This document shows, one piece after another, positions 9,250 through 17,201 of a stretch of 64,000 nt of DNA. Made by a program: the position numbers and the translations under genes. Each line of letters starts with the position of its first letter. Position 1 is the first letter of the stretch. This DNA comes from UBA5972 sp964637875 (GTDB taxonomy: Bacteria; Pseudomonadota; Alphaproteobacteria; Rhodobacterales; Rhodobacteraceae), in the NCBI GenBank assembly GCA_964637875.1, contig CAZWXK010000008.1, forward strand, positions 1 through 64,000, given 5' to 3'. The notes under the pieces were generated by a model. The model saw nothing but the letters and a program-made list of their open reading frames with translations, was not told the origin of the DNA and ran no database searches.

Positions 9250-9309
9250 GGGGCGCTGCCCCCGTCGCGGGGGCGCGACTCCCCCGGACGTATTTGGACA
9301 AAGAAGAAG
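9249..9309 (+). repeat. Intergenic element: G/C hairpins followed by a conserved tail (copy 1)
   Basis: This fills the whole glcD-glcE gap. Hairpin GGGGGC-GCT-GCCCCC lies at 9249-9263 and a second, GGGGG/CCCCC, at 9269-9285. The tail at 9281-9309 ends GTATTTGGACAAAGAAGAAG, which runs directly into the glcE ATG. A second copy with the same order (C-rich run, GTATT, then CAAAGAAGAAG) is found at 49115-49165. The AAGAAGAAG probably also serves as part of the glcE ribosome site. I recall similar blocks in other Roseobacter genomes, but the role is unknown. Confidence 0.65.
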
Positions 9310-10428
9310 ATGATGGTGACAAGCGAAAGCGAACTGGCCGAGGCAATTGCCGGGGCACAGGGCCCGCTGCAGGTGGTGGGTGGTGGTACACGCTTGCCGG
9401 TCTCGGGCGAGGTGTTGCGGGTCGGGATTTCAGGCGTGAAACTGTATGAGCCGGGCGCTCTGACGCTGGTGGTCGGGGCGGGAACGCCGCTTGCCGAGGT
9501 CGAGGATCTGCTGGCCGCCGAAGGCCAGCGTCTGGCATTCGAGCCGATGGACTGCCGCCCCGTCATGGGCCGGGACGGAGAGCCAACGATTGGCGGGGTC
9601 GTTGCAGCCAATATCTCGGGGCCGCGCCGGGTGCAGGCGGGGGCCTGCCGCGATTTCCTGCTGGGGGTGCGGTTTGTCGATGGGCAGGGGCGCGTCATCA
9701 AGAGCGGCGGGCGCGTGATGAAGAACGTCACCGGCTATGATCTGGTCAAGCTGATGGCCGGCAGCTGGGGCACGCTGGGGGTGTTGAGCGAGGTTTCCCT
9801 GAAGGTTCTGCCTGCAGCCGAGGCGGTGGCCACGGTGGTTGTGCATGGGCTGGAAGATGCCGCGGCGGTCAAGGCGCTGAGCAGGGCGCTGGGCTCGGCC
9901 TATGACGTGTCGGGGGCCGCGCATATCGGGGAGGGGGACGACGCGCGCACCCTGGTGCGGGTCGAGGGTTTTGCCGATTCGGTGGCATATCGTGCCGGGC
10001 GTTTGCGCGAATTGCTGGGCGGGTTCGGTGAGATCAGCGTCGAGGATGACGCCGTACGCAATGCCGTCTTGTGGAAACGGATCCGCGATGTCGAGGATTT
10101 CGCAGGGCGCGCGGGGGATGTCTGGCGCTTGTCGCTCAAGCCTTCGGATGGGCCGGTTGCCGCCGCAGCTCTGCGCGCGGCTTTCGGGGCCGAGGTGATC
10201 CATGACTGGGGTGGCGGGCTGGTCTGGGTGCTGGTGCCCGAGGGTGCGGATCTGCGTGCAGCCATGGGCGATCTGCCGGGGCATGCGCGGATCATTCGGG
10301 CAAGCGCAGATACGGTTGCGCGCCTTGGCCGGTTCCATCCGCGCCCCGCGCCGGTGGCAAGGCTTGAGGCCGGGATGAAGGAAAGATACGACCCGAGGGG
10401 TATCTTGAACCCAGGGCTGATGGGGTAG
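9310..10428 (+). CDS. glcE: Glycolate oxidase subunit GlcE
   Basis: FAD-binding subunit of glycolate oxidase. It is shorter than GlcD, as usual (372 residues). The FAD-binding domain includes LQVVGGGTRLPVSG, GRDGEPTIGGVVAANISGPRR and GGRVMKNVTGYDLVKLMAGSWGTLGVLSEVSLKVLP. The C-terminal FAD-oxidase part is reduced to YDPRGILNPGLMG. The start ATGATG at 9310 follows the AAGAAGAAG tail of the intergenic repeat, while glcF begins 6 nt after its stop. GlcE is needed with GlcD and GlcF for an active membrane-associated enzyme. Confidence 0.93.
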   Translation: MMVTSESELAEAIAGAQGPLQVVGGGTRLPVSGEVLRVGISGVKLYEPGALTLVVGAGTPLAEVEDLLAAEGQRLAFEPMDCRPVMGRDGEPTIGGVVAANISGPRRVQAGACRDFLLGVRFVDGQGRVIKSGGRVMKNVTGYDLVKLMAGSWGTLGVLSEVSLKVLPAAEAVATVVVHGLEDAAAVKALSRALGSAYDVSGAAHIGEGDDARTLVRVEGFADSVAYRAGRLRELLGGFGEISVEDDAVRNAVLWKRIRDVEDFAGRAGDVWRLSLKPSDGPVAAAALRAAFGAEVIHDWGGGLVWVLVPEGADLRAAMGDLPGHARIIRASADTVARLGRFHPRPAPVARLEAGMKERYDPRGILNPGLMG

Positions 10429-10434
10429 CCAAGC

Positions 10435-11727
10435 ATGCAGACGAATTTTTCACCCGAACAGCTGCGCGACCCGGGAATCAAGGTTGCCAACGACATCTTG
10501 CGCACATGTGTGCACTGCGGTTTCTGCACCGCGACCTGCCCCACCTATCAGGTGCTCGGCGACGAGTTGGACAGCCCCCGCGGGCGGATCTACCTGATCA
10601 AGGACATGCTGGAAAACGACCGTCCCGCAGATGAGCGCACGGTCAAGCATATCGATCGTTGTCTGTCCTGCCTTTCCTGCATGAGCACCTGCCCGTCGGG
10701 CGTACATTACATGCATCTGGTGGATCTGGCGCGCGAACATATCGACAAGACCTACAAGCGACCGCTGATGGATCGTGTGATCCGCTGGATGCTGGCGCGC
10801 ATCCTGCCCTATCCGGGGCGATTCCGGCTGGCCATTCTGGGGGCGTGGATGGGGCGGCCCTTCCGGCGGCTTTTGCCGGGCAAGCTGCGGGCGATGATGG
10901 ATTTCGCCCCTGACAGTTTGCCGCCGGTCAGCCGCAATGACGACCCCCAGGTGTTTCCGGCGATCGGGCCGCGCAAGCGCCGGGTCGCGCTGATGACCGG
11001 CTGCGCGCAGCGGGCGTTGAATACCGATATCAATGACGCGACTATCCGCATCCTGCGGCGCCACGGATGCGAGGTGGTGATTGCCCGCGGCATGGGGTGT
11101 TGCGGGGCACTGACACATCATATGGGCAAGACCGATGAAAGCCATGCCTCGGCCGCGCGCAATATCAGGGCGTGGATGCGTGAATATCGGGCCGAGGGGC
11201 TGGATGCCATCGTCATCAATACTTCGGGCTGTGGCACCACGGTCAAGGATTACGGATTCATGTTCCGCGACGATCCGCTGGCCGAGGATGCCGCGAAAGT
11301 GTCGGAACTGGCCTGCGACATATCCGAACTGCTGATGGAACTGGACCTGCCCGAGGGTGGGGCCGAACCGCTGCGGGTTGCCTATCACGCGGCCTGTTCG
11401 CTGCAGCACGGCCAGCAGATCAAGACCCATCCCAAGATCTTGCTGAAGCGGGCCGGCTTTCAGGTGGTCGAGCCGCGCGATCCCCATCTGTGCTGTGGCT
11501 CGGCCGGGACCTACAACCTGTTGCAGCCCGAAATCGCGGGTGAGCTGAAAAAACGCAAGCTCAGAACCCTGGCCGAGGTTCGGCCGCAGGTGATTGCAGC
11601 GGGCAATATCGGCTGCATGATCCAGATAGGTTCAGGCGCAGATGTGCCGGTCGTGCATACGGTCGAACTGCTCGACTGGGCTACGGGCGGGCCGCTGCCC
11701 CGGGTATTGTCAACGGCTGGTGGCTGA
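10435..11727 (+). CDS. glcF: Glycolate oxidase iron-sulfur subunit GlcF
   Basis: Iron-sulfur subunit that passes electrons from the flavin subunits toward the quinone pool. Two ferredoxin-type [4Fe-4S] motifs are visible: C25-x2-C28-x2-C31-x3-C35 and C76-x2-C79-x2-C82-x3-C86. Two CCG domains follow, with MGCCGALTHHMGK and DPHLCCGSAGTYN. The length of 430 is normal for the family. It is last in the glcDEF operon, and I see no convincing terminator after it. Confidence 0.95.
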   Translation: MQTNFSPEQLRDPGIKVANDILRTCVHCGFCTATCPTYQVLGDELDSPRGRIYLIKDMLENDRPADERTVKHIDRCLSCLSCMSTCPSGVHYMHLVDLAREHIDKTYKRPLMDRVIRWMLARILPYPGRFRLAILGAWMGRPFRRLLPGKLRAMMDFAPDSLPPVSRNDDPQVFPAIGPRKRRVALMTGCAQRALNTDINDATIRILRRHGCEVVIARGMGCCGALTHHMGKTDESHASAARNIRAWMREYRAEGLDAIVINTSGCGTTVKDYGFMFRDDPLAEDAAKVSELACDISELLMELDLPEGGAEPLRVAYHAACSLQHGQQIKTHPKILLKRAGFQVVEPRDPHLCCGSAGTYNLLQPEIAGELKKRKLRTLAEVRPQVIAAGNIGCMIQIGSGADVPVVHTVELLDWATGGPLPRVLSTAGG

Positions 11728-11844
11728 TCCGGGCGTCTTTCCGAAAATTGCCATGAGGTTTTCAAACAATCCCACAATGAGGCCATAGTTCGGCCGCAAG
11801 AATCCCTATGGTCATATGTGGGGGCGCGTAGACGGGAACGCGCA

Positions 11845-12633
11845 ATGAGAAAATTCTTGCTGCTTGTGCTGGCGATATGGCTGGCTGCAACCGGGGCGAC
11901 TGTCGCCAGGGACATCAGACCGGCGATATCGCTTGTATCAGGCGAAAATGCCCGCGCATGGGAGGCGGTGGGCAGAGTCAACATGATCGGTACGGGGTTT
12001 TGTACCGGCGCATTGATTCGCCCCAATCTGGTGCTGACTGCGGCCCACTGCATGTATGACAAGCGGACCGGCAAGCGGATCGCCACGAACAGGATCGAAT
12101 TTCTCGCCGGCTGGCGCCAGGGGCGTGCCGTTGCCGTGCGCCAGGCCCGTCGCGTCATCATTCACGAGGGTTACAGATACAACAGCACCCGCAAATTGCA
12201 GCGTGTCGCGACCGATATCGCCTTGATTGAGCTGGACAAACCCATTCGCAACAGCCGTGTGATGCCCTTTGGCTGGGCACGGTCGCCGCGTGTCGGACAG
12301 AAGGTCGAGGTCGTCAGTTATTCCAGTACCCATCCGCAGATTCCGGCATTGCAGGATTCCTGCCGCGTACTGGGGCGCGATCCGGGTGTGCTGGTGCTGT
12401 CATGCCAGGTGACCTTCGGGGCTTCGGGCTCGCCGATATTCGTGGTCGACAAGGGTGTGCCGCGTATCGCCTCGATCATCTCGGCCAAGGCGGAATGGCG
12501 CAATCGTGCCGTGGCACTGGGCACTTCGCTGGGCCGGCCGCTGGAATCCCTGATCGCGACGATGGAGGGCGGCGATGGCGTGTTCTCGCGCATTCAACCC
12601 GTCAGTTCGCGGGTTGGCGCCCCAGGTCAGTGA
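11845..12633 (+). CDS. Secreted trypsin-like serine protease
   Basis: The start at 11845 (262 residues) gives a classical signal peptide (MRKFLLLVLAIWLAATGATVA); the longer frame from 11818 adds a charged leader and is unlikely. The chymotrypsin-fold catalytic triad is visible: H68 in LTAAHC, D124 in TDIALIEL, and S194 in FGASGSP. The GxSGSP form and the short length resemble the V8/glutamyl-endopeptidase-like S1 proteases of proteobacteria. It probably acts in the periplasm or outside the cell; the substrate is unknown. It lies upstream of hsp20, but hsp20 has its own promoter. Confidence 0.88.
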   Translation: MRKFLLLVLAIWLAATGATVARDIRPAISLVSGENARAWEAVGRVNMIGTGFCTGALIRPNLVLTAAHCMYDKRTGKRIATNRIEFLAGWRQGRAVAVRQARRVIIHEGYRYNSTRKLQRVATDIALIELDKPIRNSRVMPFGWARSPRVGQKVEVVSYSSTHPQIPALQDSCRVLGRDPGVLVLSCQVTFGASGSPIFVVDKGVPRIASIISAKAEWRNRAVALGTSLGRPLESLIATMEGGDGVFSRIQPVSSRVGAPGQ

Positions 12634-12636
12634 CCT

Positions 12637-12665
12637 CTTGAACAGCGAAAATTCCGCCCCATATT
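12637..12665 (+). promoter_or_regulatory. RpoH (sigma-32) type heat-shock promoter for hsp20
   Basis: CTTGAAC at 12637-12643 and CCCCATATT at 12657-12665 are separated by 13 nt. This fits the heat-shock consensus CTTGAA / CCCCAT-T with accepted spacing. Transcription would start near 12672 and give a 5' leader of about 93 nt before the hsp20 ATG. Confidence 0.8.
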
Positions 12666-12671
12666 TCTGTT

Positions 12672-12764
12672 GCCGGGTGCCTCGATCGGGCCCGGTGACG
12701 GGAGTCAATGGCCTGTCCCCAAGGGAGGGCCGCAAGGGAACATCGCTCAAAGGAGGATGCGACA
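12672..12764 (+). ncRNA. ROSE-type RNA thermometer in the hsp20 leader
   Basis: The leader ends in a hairpin at 12741-12759, CATCGCTCAAAGGAGGATG. CATC pairs with GATG and CTC with GAG, with one bulged G on the 5' side and an AAAG loop. The stem hides the GGAGG ribosome site. UCGCU fits the UYGCU signature of ROSE elements, in which the bulged G opposite the Shine-Dalgarno makes the stem melt on heating. Two more hairpins lie upstream: CCGGG/CCCGG around 12674-12697, and GGCC..TCCC/GGGA..GGCC ending near 12732. This is the multi-hairpin layout of rhizobial hsp20 ROSE leaders. Confidence 0.78.
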
Positions 12765-13244
12765 ATGAGAAGCTTTGATTTCACGCCGCTTTACCGGTCG
12801 ACCGTGGGTTTTGACCACTTTGCCGATCTGATCGATCGCGCCTTTTCCGGCGATCTGGGTCAGAACAGCTATCCGCCTTACAACATCGAGAAAACCGCAG
12901 AAGATGCCTATCGCATCTCGATTGCCGTGGCCGGGTTCACCGAAGATGACCTGACGGTAGAAGTGCGCGACAACCAGCTGCTGATCTCGGCCCACAAGGC
13001 AGATGACGGCGAAGAGGAAAAGAAAACCTACCTGCACCGGGGTATCGCCCAACGGTCGTTCGAGAAACGGTTCCAACTGGCCGACCATGTGGTTGTGACC
13101 GGCGCGACCATCGAGAACGGCATGCTGTATGTTGACCTCGTGCGCGAGATTCCCGAGGCGCTGAAACCGCGGCGCATCGAGATCACCTCGCCGAAAACCA
13201 TCGAGGGCAAGACCGGGAAAAAGGCAGTATCAAAGGCGGCCTGA
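12765..13244 (+). CDS. Small heat shock protein Hsp20 (IbpA-like)
   Basis: ATP-independent holdase of the alpha-crystallin family that binds unfolding proteins during heat stress. The start at 12765 is fixed by AAAGGAGG 8 nt upstream; the frame extending to 12708 runs through the leader. The 159 residues begin MRSFDFTPLYRSTVGFD, as in IbpA. The alpha-crystallin domain has YRISIAVAGFTEDDLTVEVRDNQLLI and GIAQRSFEKRFQLADHVVVTGATIENGMLYVDLVREIPE, ending in a short tail. Regulation looks two-layered: a sigma-32 promoter and a ROSE-like thermometer. Confidence 0.95.
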   Translation: MRSFDFTPLYRSTVGFDHFADLIDRAFSGDLGQNSYPPYNIEKTAEDAYRISIAVAGFTEDDLTVEVRDNQLLISAHKADDGEEEKKTYLHRGIAQRSFEKRFQLADHVVVTGATIENGMLYVDLVREIPEALKPRRIEITSPKTIEGKTGKKAVSKAA

Positions 13245-13278
13245 GTGCCTTTGATACGCGTCCCGTTTCATTGCGCGG

Positions 13279-13304
13279 CCCGGGCCGGATGGCCCGGGTT
13301 CGTT
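13279..13304. terminator. Intrinsic terminator between hsp20 and the convergent gabD
   Basis: Perfect 8-bp stem CCCGGGCC / GGCCCGGG (13279-13286 and 13291-13298) with a GGAT loop, followed by TTCGTTGT. It is placed 34 nt after the hsp20 stop and before the end of the convergent dehydrogenase gene. Confidence 0.6.
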
Positions 13305-13322
13305 GTGGGGTCCAGCTGGGAC

Positions 13323-14792
13323 CTAACCGATATCCAGGCACAGATATTTCATTTCCAGATATTCATCGATCCCGTGATGCGACCCCTCGCGCCCCAGGCC
13401 CGATTGCTTGACCCCGCCAAAAGGCGCAACCTCGGTTGAAATCAGGCCGGTGTTGATGCCGACCATGCCATATTCCAGCGCCTCGGCGACCCGGTGGATA
13501 CGACCCACGTCACGGGCATAGAAATAGGATGCCAGCCCGAAAATCGTGTCATTGGCCTGGCGGATCACGTCGTCTTCGTCCTTGAAGCGGAACAGAGGCG
13601 CCACCGGGCCGAAGGTTTCGTCATTTGTCACCATCATGTCGGGGGTCACATCGGTCAGGATGGTGGGCTCGAAAAACGTGCCGCCCAGCGCGTGGCGCTT
13701 GCCGCCGGCTGCGATATGCGCGCCCTTGGCCACGGCGTCGGCGATATGTTCCTCGACCTTTTTCACCGCGTCCTCGGTGATCAGGGGGCCGGTGGTCACG
13801 CCCTCGTCAAAGCCGTCGCCGACCTTGATGCGGGCAACCGCAGCGGCCAGTTTTTCGGCAAATGCGTCATAGACACCTTCCTGCACATAGATGCGGTTGG
13901 CGCAGACGCAGGTCTGCCCGTTGTTGCGGTATTTCGAGATCATGGCGCCCTCGACCGCGGCATCCAGATCGGCGTCGTCGAACACGATGAAGGGCGCGTT
14001 GCCGCCCAGCTCCATCGAGGTTTTCATCACCTGATCCGCCGCCTGGCGCAGCAGGATGCGCCCGACCTCGGTGGATCCGGTGAATGTCAGCTTGCGCACG
14101 ATGGGGTTTTCGCAGAATTCCTTGCCGATGGCCGAGGATTTCGTCGAGGTAACGATGCTCAGCACCCCTTTGGGCAGGCCGGCGCGCTCGGCCAGCAGGC
14201 CCATGGCCAGCGCCGAAAGCGGTGTTTCCGATGCGGGCCGCGCTACAAAGCCGCAGCCCACCGCCAGCGCCGGGGCCACCTTGCGCGCGATCATGGCGTT
14301 GGGAAAATTCCATGGCGTGATCGAGGCGGCAACGCCGATGGGTTGCTTGATGACGGTGATGCGCTTGTCGCGCTGGTGGCCGGGGATGGTTTCGCCATAG
14401 ACGCGCTTGGCCTCTTCGGAAAACCATTCGACAAACGAGGCCCCATACAGGACCTCGCCCCTGGCCTCGGGCAGGGGCTTGCCCATCTCGGCGGTCAGGA
14501 TGGCGCCCAGATCATCGGCATTTTCGACCATCAGATCATACCACCGGCGCAGGATGGCCGCGCGTTCCTTGCCGGTGCGCGCTGCCCATTCGCGCCGCGC
14601 CGCATCGGCCGCCTCGATCGCGCGTCGGGTTTCGGCAATGCCCAGATCAGGCACCCGGCAGATGACCTGCCCGTTGGCCGGGTTGATTACCGCGAATGTC
14701 GCGCCGTCGTCGGCATCCACCCATTCGCCGGCGACAAATGCCCTGGTGCAGAGCAGCGTCGGGTCTTTCAGAAAATCCTGTAGTGTGGCCAT
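13323..14792 (-). CDS. gabD: Succinate-semialdehyde dehydrogenase (NAD(P)+)
   Basis: Aldehyde dehydrogenase that oxidises succinate semialdehyde to succinate at the end of GABA and related catabolism. With the start at 14792 (GGGGA upstream, 489 residues) it keeps the GabD-specific run MELGGNAPFIVFDDADLD and NNGQTCVCANR. The catalytic Glu261 and Cys295 are present, as is SLGRE-like C-terminal GLGREGSHHGIDEYLEMKYLC. Odd point: the cofactor-ribose Lys of the usual KPA motif is Arg185 here (VARPASETP). No GABA transaminase gene is adjacent, so the substrate source is not shown. Other semialdehyde substrates remain possible. Confidence 0.9.
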   Translation of the reverse strand: MATLQDFLKDPTLLCTRAFVAGEWVDADDGATFAVINPANGQVICRVPDLGIAETRRAIEAADAARREWAARTGKERAAILRRWYDLMVENADDLGAILTAEMGKPLPEARGEVLYGASFVEWFSEEAKRVYGETIPGHQRDKRITVIKQPIGVAASITPWNFPNAMIARKVAPALAVGCGFVARPASETPLSALAMGLLAERAGLPKGVLSIVTSTKSSAIGKEFCENPIVRKLTFTGSTEVGRILLRQAADQVMKTSMELGGNAPFIVFDDADLDAAVEGAMISKYRNNGQTCVCANRIYVQEGVYDAFAEKLAAAVARIKVGDGFDEGVTTGPLITEDAVKKVEEHIADAVAKGAHIAAGGKRHALGGTFFEPTILTDVTPDMMVTNDETFGPVAPLFRFKDEDDVIRQANDTIFGLASYFYARDVGRIHRVAEALEYGMVGINTGLISTEVAPFGGVKQSGLGREGSHHGIDEYLEMKYLCLDIG

Positions 14793-14901
14793 GTTTTCCC
14801 CCATTTCAATGCCCGTTCATCCATCGAAAATCGGTCTTTCACAAATGCCTTTCCTTAGCAAGGGGATGCAGGGATACTGTGATCCGAGGGAGGGAAAGGA
14901 A

Positions 14902-15714
14902 ATGGCAGCATTCGACCTGGATGACGCTTATGCTAACGGAAAATACATTGTGGGGGCGGCAGACTATCCACCCCGCTGGGCGGGGCTGGCAAAAGCGTTC
15001 CGTGCCCGGATGGAGGCCGCCGGCCGGGCCGATCTGGACATGGAATACGGTCCCCATCCGCGCCAGAAGCTGGACCTGTTCCTTCCATCGGCCGCGCTGC
15101 GCGGACTGGTGGTGTTCGTGCATGGCGGCTACTGGCGTTCTTTCGACAAATCTTCGTGGTCGCATCTGGCGACCGGGGCGCTGGCGCATGACATGGCGGT
15201 GGCAATCCCCGGTTATGTTCTGGCGCCCGAGGCCCGGATTCGGGAAATTACCCATCAGGTTGCCCGCGCGATCGACATGGTGGCGGGCAGGATTGCGGGG
15301 CCGATTTACCTGACTGGTCATTCCGCCGGGGGGCATCTGGTTACCCGGATGCTGTGCGCCGACATTGACTGGTCCTGCTGTTTTTCCGCTCGACTGAAGC
15401 GGGTCGTTTCGATTTCCGGTTTGCACGACCTGCGCCCCTTGATGCAGACAGAAATGAACGCAGATCTGCGCCTGGACAAGGACGAGGCACGCAGCGAAAG
15501 CCCCATGTTGCACGATGACGTTCTGCCAGTGCCCGTGGTGGCCTGGGTCGGTGGGGATGAACGTCCGGCCTTTATCGACCAGGCGCGGCGTCTGGCCGCC
15601 ACATGGCCCAATGCGGAAATGGTCATCGAGCCGGGCAAACATCATTTCAACGTGATCGACGGGCTTGTCCGGCCTGACAGTCCCCTGGTGCGGGCCCTTG
15701 TCGATCAGGACTGA
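14902..15714 (+). CDS. Alpha/beta hydrolase (arylformamidase-like)
   Basis: Alpha/beta-hydrolase fold enzyme of 270 residues. The start at 14902 follows GGGAGGGAAAGGA; the frame extending to 14407 is antisense to gabD and is not coding. HGGYW (74-78) forms the oxyanion-hole motif found in arylformamidases and related esterases. GHSAGG places the nucleophile at S141, and His in GKHHFNVIDGL near the C terminus completes the triad. Kynurenine formamidase is the closest role by motif, but no other tryptophan-degradation gene is nearby, so the substrate is open. It ends convergently with the cupin gene, overlapping 10 bp. Confidence 0.8.
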   Translation: MAAFDLDDAYANGKYIVGAADYPPRWAGLAKAFRARMEAAGRADLDMEYGPHPRQKLDLFLPSAALRGLVVFVHGGYWRSFDKSSWSHLATGALAHDMAVAIPGYVLAPEARIREITHQVARAIDMVAGRIAGPIYLTGHSAGGHLVTRMLCADIDWSCCFSARLKRVVSISGLHDLRPLMQTEMNADLRLDKDEARSESPMLHDDVLPVPVVAWVGGDERPAFIDQARRLAATWPNAEMVIEPGKHHFNVIDGLVRPDSPLVRALVDQD

Positions 15715-16091
15715 AGGCCGCGCGGCCCCTGAACCAGGTCGTCGTCGCCCAGATAGCAGCCCATCCTGACCTCGATCATGTGCAGATCGATATGTCCCGG
15801 ATTGGCAATTCCATGTGTCTCGCCGATTCCGATATCGAGTGATTCGCCCTCGAACAGGTCGAATGTCCGGTCGTTCTTTTCCACACGGCCCGAGCCCGCG
15901 ACAACAAGCCAGTGCTCGACCCGATGCAGATGACATTCAAGACGCAAGGCCCTGCCCGGATGAATGATGACATGGCGCACGCTGTATCGTTCCTGTTCGA
16001 GCAGGCGAAAGCTGCTACCCCAATCATGGGACTGCCAGATACCTGGCAGGGCGGGGTCTTGCGGGCTGAGGGTCTTGAGCGGGATGTTCAT
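15705..16091 (-). CDS. Cupin-domain protein (mannose-6-phosphate isomerase type II-like)
   Basis: Single cupin domain of 128 residues from the ATG at 16091 (a frame from 16109 adds six residues). The order WGSSFRLLEQERYSVRHVIIHPG...LECHLHRVEHWLVVAGSGRVEK...GESLDIGIGETHGIANPG...EVRMGCYLGDDD matches the C-terminal phosphomannose isomerase part of ManC-type enzymes. Metal ligands H-x-H and E of HLHRVEHW and the later H of THGI are kept. The nucleotidyltransferase half of ManC is absent, so this is a stand-alone cupin. Sugar isomerase activity is plausible but unproven. Confidence 0.78.
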   Translation of the reverse strand: MNIPLKTLSPQDPALPGIWQSHDWGSSFRLLEQERYSVRHVIIHPGRALRLECHLHRVEHWLVVAGSGRVEKNDRTFDLFEGESLDIGIGETHGIANPGHIDLHMIEVRMGCYLGDDDLVQGPRGLQS

Positions 16092-16204
16092 GGCATGCCC
16101 CCGTATCACTGTGGCGCAACTCGTTTTCAGGTCGGTTCAGGGGTAGGAACGCAACGTAAATGAAGGGTTAATTCGGCCGAGAAAATTGAATTGTTTCCGC
16201 AATA

Positions 16205-17200
16205 TCAACAATTACCGTATTTTTGTTGCCATGTGGGCAACAGATCGCCGGTGGCGCTGCGGGCGTGCCATATGCCGCGCGCAATTGCTCGGGCCAGACA
16301 TATGGCCCCCGCATGGCCCAGCAACAATGGGTCGCGCATGGGGTCCCGCAATGCCTTTTCACCGGTGGCAACGGCAAAGACGAGATCTCCGTCAAAGGGG
16401 GTATGACTGGGAAAGATCGCTCGAGCCATGCCATCATGGGCGGCCACAGCCAGGCGTGTTGCCTGGGCCTGGGTCAGGATGGCATCGGTCGCAATGATCG
16501 CGATGGTGGTATTTGCGCCCATTTCGGCAAACGGATCGGGCTCGACCGTCGGGTCGATGTCATGGCGGATTCCCCGGCCGCCGAACTCGGCGCCGATTTC
16601 GAAAGGGGCGGCCCAGAATTCGCCACCCGCGCCGGAAACGACCGAGCCCAGCGGGTTCGCCGCAACCAGTGCCCCCACCGTCAGGCCGTTTCCCAGAACC
16701 AGCGAGGCCGAACCCAGCCCCCCCTTGAGCGCCCCTGCCGTGGCTCCGGTTCCGGCGCCTTCTGACCCCAGGGAAAACGACGCGCCGGCAGCATCGAGTG
16801 CGGCCATGCCCAGTGCCTTGTAAGGGTTTTCAGTCCAGTTCTTTTCACCCCCGTTCAGCAGATCGAACAGGATTGCGCCGGGCACGATCGGCACGCGCGC
16901 CGGGCCAACGGCAAATCCCCGCCCCTGTGCACGCAGACTGTCGGCAACGCCCGAGGCCGCGTCCAGCCCGAAGGCCGATCCTCCGGACAATACCAGCGCG
17001 TCGACCTCCTGCACCAGCTTGTCAGGTGCCAGAAGATCGCTCTCGCGCGTGCCCGGTGCGCCGCCCATGACGTGCATGCCGGCCGTCATCGGGCGCTCGC
17101 CCAGCAGTACCGTGCAGCCCGATTTCAGCCGGTCGTCACGGGCGTTTCCAACCCTGAGGCCGGCAATGTCGGTAATCAGGTTGCGTTTGCCGGGCTTCAT
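16205..17200 (-). CDS. P1 family peptidase (DmpA/beta-peptidyl aminopeptidase-like)
   Basis: N-terminal nucleophile peptidase that matures by self-cleavage into two chains. The start at 17200 has a strong GGGAGG site and gives 331 residues. The family pattern is clear: NLITDIAGLRVGNARD, GGAPGTRESDLL, LSGGSAFGLDAASGV, EGAGTGATAGALKGGLGSAS, and NTTIAIIATDAILTQAQATRLAVAAHDGMARAI. Cleavage is expected just before the strand at N230/T231, so the nucleophile would be Thr231 rather than the Ser of DmpA. The start lies 1 nt after the ribD stop. The natural substrate is unknown. Confidence 0.88.
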   Translation of the reverse strand: MKPGKRNLITDIAGLRVGNARDDRLKSGCTVLLGERPMTAGMHVMGGAPGTRESDLLAPDKLVQEVDALVLSGGSAFGLDAASGVADSLRAQGRGFAVGPARVPIVPGAILFDLLNGGEKNWTENPYKALGMAALDAAGASFSLGSEGAGTGATAGALKGGLGSASLVLGNGLTVGALVAANPLGSVVSGAGGEFWAAPFEIGAEFGGRGIRHDIDPTVEPDPFAEMGANTTIAIIATDAILTQAQATRLAVAAHDGMARAIFPSHTPFDGDLVFAVATGEKALRDPMRDPLLLGHAGAICLARAIARGIWHARSATGDLLPTWQQKYGNC

Positions 17201-17201
17201 C

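Noticed and set aside
11783..11811. Inverted repeat CCATAG/CTATGG before the serine protease gene
   Set aside because: Six-base arms with a 17-nt spacer are expected by chance at this length.
14407..14901. N-terminal extension of the alpha/beta hydrolase frame
   Set aside because: It lies antisense to gabD; GGGAGGGAAAGGA and the family start point to 14902.
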